Assembly (NCBI GenBank): GCA_020746875.1
Contig: JAGTJL010000002.1
Location: 124,001-188,000, forward strand
Reading direction: 5' to 3'
Length of the DNA stretch: 64,000 nt
DNA from: Rhexocercosporidium sp. MPI-PUGE-AT-0058
Taxonomy: Eukaryota > Ascomycota > Leotiomycetes > Helotiales
Shown here: positions 60,690-64,000 of the stretch, piece by piece
How the letters are laid out: each line of letters opens with the position of its first letter
Position numbering within the stretch: the stretch's first letter is position 1
The notes under the pieces: model-generated
Told to the model about the DNA's origin: nothing
What the model saw: only the letters and a program-made list of their open reading frames with translations
Database searches by the model: none
Program-made: the position numbers and the translations under genes

Positions 60690-61985
60690 CAAATTGTAAA
60701 GTTGCCGAATGTAACTGTTGTACATTTCTCAAGGCAGTCTCCCACGACGATCACTGTTGATGTCACGAAGAAGTTCCAGGCAATGGAAGGATTTGGATTT
60801 GCAGAAGCCTTCCAGGAGCCAACGTCATGTCAGTCTTCCGGCTCAACAACAACGAGGAGGCCTCGGTCTCCTCTCCAATGCTATGAGTAGTACTGGGATG
60901 ACGATACTACGCATTGGGATCGGCTCCTCTCCAGATTCAAGCAGCGATCACATGAATTAGATCCGACCAAAGAATTCTGGTATGTGTAGGATGGGTGACC
61001 AAGTGTTTGTCGCAAAGGAGGCATTTGTGCAAGGGGTTAGGACTTTTTATGCGAATGCATGGAGTGCCCCGGAATCCATGAATACGAATGAGAATGAGAA
61101 CACTGGGGGGTCTTTGTGTGGGGTTATAGCAGGCTTGCTCCAGTGGTGACTGGAAGCAAGATTTTGCAAACTACCTTACTCAATACGTCATTTACTACCA
61201 AGGATGGAGTGGCAAGAGAGGTCATCATCATCCATCTTAACTTACTAAACGATCCAGATTTTTGCGTACATCAATTCATTGCTTGGTCGTCATTTCAAAT
61301 AGTCAGCAGAGCTAGCTATGCTGGGATGCTATCCTCTGTGCTCAAGCAGCATCTTTTATCAAAGTCCTCTCTCCGACTCTTGCAGCAGCTAACTTGTATT
61401 CAATTGGCCTCACCCGATGCGGCTCGGAGGGATAGGCCAACCAAGATTCCATGATCTCCCAGCTTTAAACTGCTGGAGCTGAAACACTTCTCGCAACCAT
61501 CATTTCCTACGCATCTTCCAGTGGCCAGATTCTCCTCTCAGTACTTTTAGGCGAGGGTCTGGGAAAGGAATGCGTTGAGCTTCAGTAAGTCTCTCGACAG
61601 TCGTGAATGCAAACTGCAGTGCATAACTCTCCTTGTTCGTTGTTCAATCCGGGAGTACGAACTCAAAGCTGATATCCGTTTCCTAGAATACATACTCAGT
61701 CTCCAAGTGTCCATAGGCATTTGCTCATTTCGCAAGAGGCGCTAGACCAGGCACAGTGAGGGTAGGGAAATTGGGAGGGAGTTTTTCTACAAGTGCCTAA
61801 TCTGAATGTTAATGAATCAATCAGTGTCTTGATCCTCAATACCGAATCGAGTACTTCTACGGTTAGCATCGCAATGAAGGGCTTCAATGGGACGAAAGCA
61901 ACAGCTTGGGTGACAGACAACGCAAAGGATTATGCCGCGATGGCGGCAGGTTGGAGGTGTGGTAAATGTAACTATCCCTACCAGA
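60690..61985 (+). pseudogene. GH30 glycoside hydrolase pseudogene
   Basis: Pieces of a secreted GH30 (beta-1,6-glucanase / glucosylceramidase-like) enzyme occur in order on the plus strand but in different frames. KFQAMEGFGFAEAFQ at about 60,765 matches the start of the barrel. MTILRIGIGSSPDSSSDHMN follows after a shift, then YANAWSAPESM near 61,050, then GDWKQDFANYLTQYV near 61,150. The C-terminal beta domain is clear near 61,800-61,950 with STVSIAMKGFNGTKATAWV. The signal peptide is missing and shifts and stops separate the pieces. AT content is normal, so decay was by ordinary mutation rather than RIP. The catalytic Glu residues cannot be placed with confidence. Confidence 0.75.
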
Positions 61986-63229
61986 GAAATGATTAGGTTC
62001 GTCCTCTCGCCATATTCAATGTTCGCAATACCCGTCTTCTCGAAGCTCTTAAACTCTCACCCTGTCAATCTCGTGTATTTTACGGCTCAATTGCGTCCCC
62101 GGAGTCCCCGGCATCCCCTCATCGTTACTTCAGGGGATATTTTTGACACTAATTACTGTGATTCTTTCTAGATTGCGTCCACAAAGTTGTTGGCCCTCAC
62201 AGGGTGAACAATGGACCACAACACATGGAAAAGCAAGGTTCTCCAATAAAGATTTTCGGCACTTACGGCTGTAACTTCTACATTCTATATATGCCTCTCT
62301 TCGCTATCATTATTGTCTTGCGGTATGACAGCCGGCAGTCCAATTCTCGTTACCAAAACTAGTACGATCTAAGTCAGGAAAGACACTCGACACTTGCTAA
62401 GTCTTCGCGGATCAGAGACTTTTTGTAGTTTGTTCTTATGCAATCTCATCCCTGGATGGTACAAGTACCTTATCGGTCCCAGTACTTACCCTATCCCCGA
62501 CATTTCACATCGCAATTTAATCCCCTGCACCCATGACTCGGCATCTAACTCTAGCCTAACGCCACATTTTCTGAACTACTGAAACAAGCGTACCCTTTTC
62601 TAATCGGTCACCCTTCTGCTTCTCTAAGAAGGTCCGATAACGATATAGCGGTCGGTGTCATATCTAGAACCCGAGTTGCGGGCATAAATAATGACCGATA
62701 AAGCTGGGCGCTGGACTGGGCGGGAGTCTGGGCAAGCCACAGCTTTCTCGGTTCTCAATCTTGTGCTTGTATTGTTCTCAACACCACGGATACAAATTCG
62801 TAGGAAAGCTCGAGATACTTCCAAATTTCAATCACAAATGCATGTAAATCATGACTTCATCATTTCGACTGGAAATTATTCCACATACAGAGCAGAGGAT
62901 GGTTTTGGGGGAGTGGTATCTGCCTACCATTTTCAGGTATCGCATCCTCGAGAGGTGTCGCTCCGGCAATCAGATAAAGTCTCCTTGGATGCTTGTATGC
63001 CTGCCTACCAAGAAAGGCTTGCATGAGATGTCAAGTATGATAGCTTGGCAACGATGACTTGGCTGTATTTCCCCGCTCCCCCCACCTCTCGACAAAGTCT
63101 CGCCTCTCCACAAGACCCCATGGGGTCGGCAGGGAGCTTTTAGCATAAAAAGACCTATGTTCCCATCGTCTTTTAAGACATCTCAATCGGATCAAAAATC
63201 GAATCTTTCTAGATCTTGACATCGTCAAA
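61986..63229. other. Intergenic, no gene seen
   Basis: Several short frames exist (for example 62691-63026) but none has family features or typical fungal splice signals. The last 200 bp, with pyrimidine-rich stretches, should be the promoter of the permease at 63230. Confidence 0.4.
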
Positions 63230-64000
63230 ATGACTGACCGAAAACCATCTACCGAGTCCCCCAAGATGAAGATTGAGCAGATGGAAGAACAACCCATGGA
63301 GGAGCTCAAAGAGGCAGGCATTCGAGATTATGCCGGCGCGGCAGCGAAGACGGATCCTGCTGAGATCAGGCTTGTTCGGAAGCTAGATATGAGGGTCCTA
63401 CCTACGTTGTTCGTGATGTATTTTCTCAACTATGTTGATCGTAAGTACTCCATCCAATAAATGACCGGACTGAAGTTGATGGAGATAGGCAACGCAATTG
63501 CCCAAGCTAGACTTAATGGTCTTGAGAAAGACCTCAAGATGGACCCCAAATCGAGCCAGTTCAACACCACGGTCTCAATTCTTTTCGTCGGCTACGTCCT
63601 TATGCAAGTACCTAGCAACATGTTGATCACCAAGCTTCGACCATCAATTTACATGAGCGCCTGGATGGCCGTCTGGGCCGTTGTTTCGGCCTGTACAGCA
63701 CTGGTGCAGAACTATGCCGGGTTGGTTGTCTGTCGATTCCTGTTGGGAATAACAGAGGCCCCGTTCTATCCTGGAGCAACGTACATGCTGAGTATTTTCT
63801 ACACGAGAAAGGAAATTGCGTCGCGTATTGCCTGTTTGTATCTTGCGCAAATCACAGCGACTGGTTTCTCATCGCTGATTGCGGCGGGTGTGTTTGAGGG
63901 GTTGGATGGTGTGAGAGGACTTGCAGGGTGGAGATGGTAAGTCTTCACAACTTATGAGTGCTTTAGTTTGTAACGCTGACTTAATATTAAAGGCTTTTCA
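63230..64000 (+). CDS. MFS permease, ACS type, 5' part (cut by window end)
   Basis: Exons 63230-63440, 63489-63936 and 63993 onward. About 220 residues are visible. A hydrophilic N-terminus of about 55 residues leads into helix 1 (PTLFVMYFLNYVDR). The loop after it, NAIAQARLNGLEKDLKM, is typical of Dal5-like anion:cation symporters. Helices 2-5 follow with GYVLMQVPSNMLI, FLLGITEAPFYPGATYML and the basic loop YTRKEIASR. The gene runs off the window at the start of the next exon (WLF). It is a paralogue of the permease at 49340-51196, with different intron positions. Substrate unknown. Confidence 0.9.

Noticed and set aside
62691..63026. 111-codon frame before the second MFS permease
   Set aside because: No family motif, no hydrophobic pattern, and competing frames of similar size. 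Treated as intergenic.

Overview
The window looks like a filamentous ascomycete (Pezizomycotina, possibly Leotiomycetes; the class is inference). Genes have many 43-60 nt GT-AG introns with CTAAC-like branch sites, the families are fungal (Zn2Cys6 factor, DUF7703, NACHT/esterase, DUF3435), and the genome is split into gene-bearing GC-balanced sequence and extremely AT-rich blocks. In the AT-rich blocks old transposon proteins are readable only after allowing C:G-to-T:A changes (Trp/Gln to stop, Cys/His to Tyr), the signature of repeat-induced point mutation (RIP).

Layout. 1-20,580: RIP-degraded block with a minus-strand Ty1/Copia element cut by the window edge, a minus-strand Ty3/Gypsy element (about 8.5-14.9 kb), a relic DUF3435 gene, a gag-only LTR element inserted beside it and an undegraded solo LTR. 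20,580-25,540: gene island with a nearly intact piggyBac-type transposon (116-bp perfect terminal repeats), an abutting mariner-type MITE and a DUF7703 membrane-protein gene. 25,550-37,350: second RIP block with a hAT-type MITE and a 9.3-kb nested structure: a Ty3/Gypsy element holding a second copy of the gag-only element in its reverse transcriptase and an undegraded solo LTR near its 5' LTR. 37,390-42,700: a NACHT-domain NLR-like gene with esterase and ankyrin regions. 42,709-44,743: a RIP-degraded piggyBac-type relic. 44,745-64,000: an ordinary gene-rich stretch.

Gene-rich stretch in order: a conserved fungal gene with a damaged or unusual junction, a probably frameshifted hypothetical gene, a GNAT acetyltransferase, an MFS permease (8 exons, 499 aa), an AhpD-like-fold protein, mitochondrial succinyl-CoA:3-ketoacid CoA-transferase (7 exons) head-to-head with a dicarboxylate-type mitochondrial carrier (10 exons, one GC-AG intron), a Zn2Cys6 transcription factor (7 exons, 782 aa), a GH30 glycosidase pseudogene and the 5' part of another MFS permease. 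Gene models were built by eye from splice sites; those quoted with a length sum to whole codons. No tRNA, rRNA or CRISPR array was recognised.

The most interesting material is mobile: two copies of a 2.16-kb gag-only LTR retrotransposon with intact target duplications, three elements with piggyBac-like transposases or ends flanked by TA instead of TTAA, and a terminal motif recurring at four places near the edges of the AT-rich blocks.
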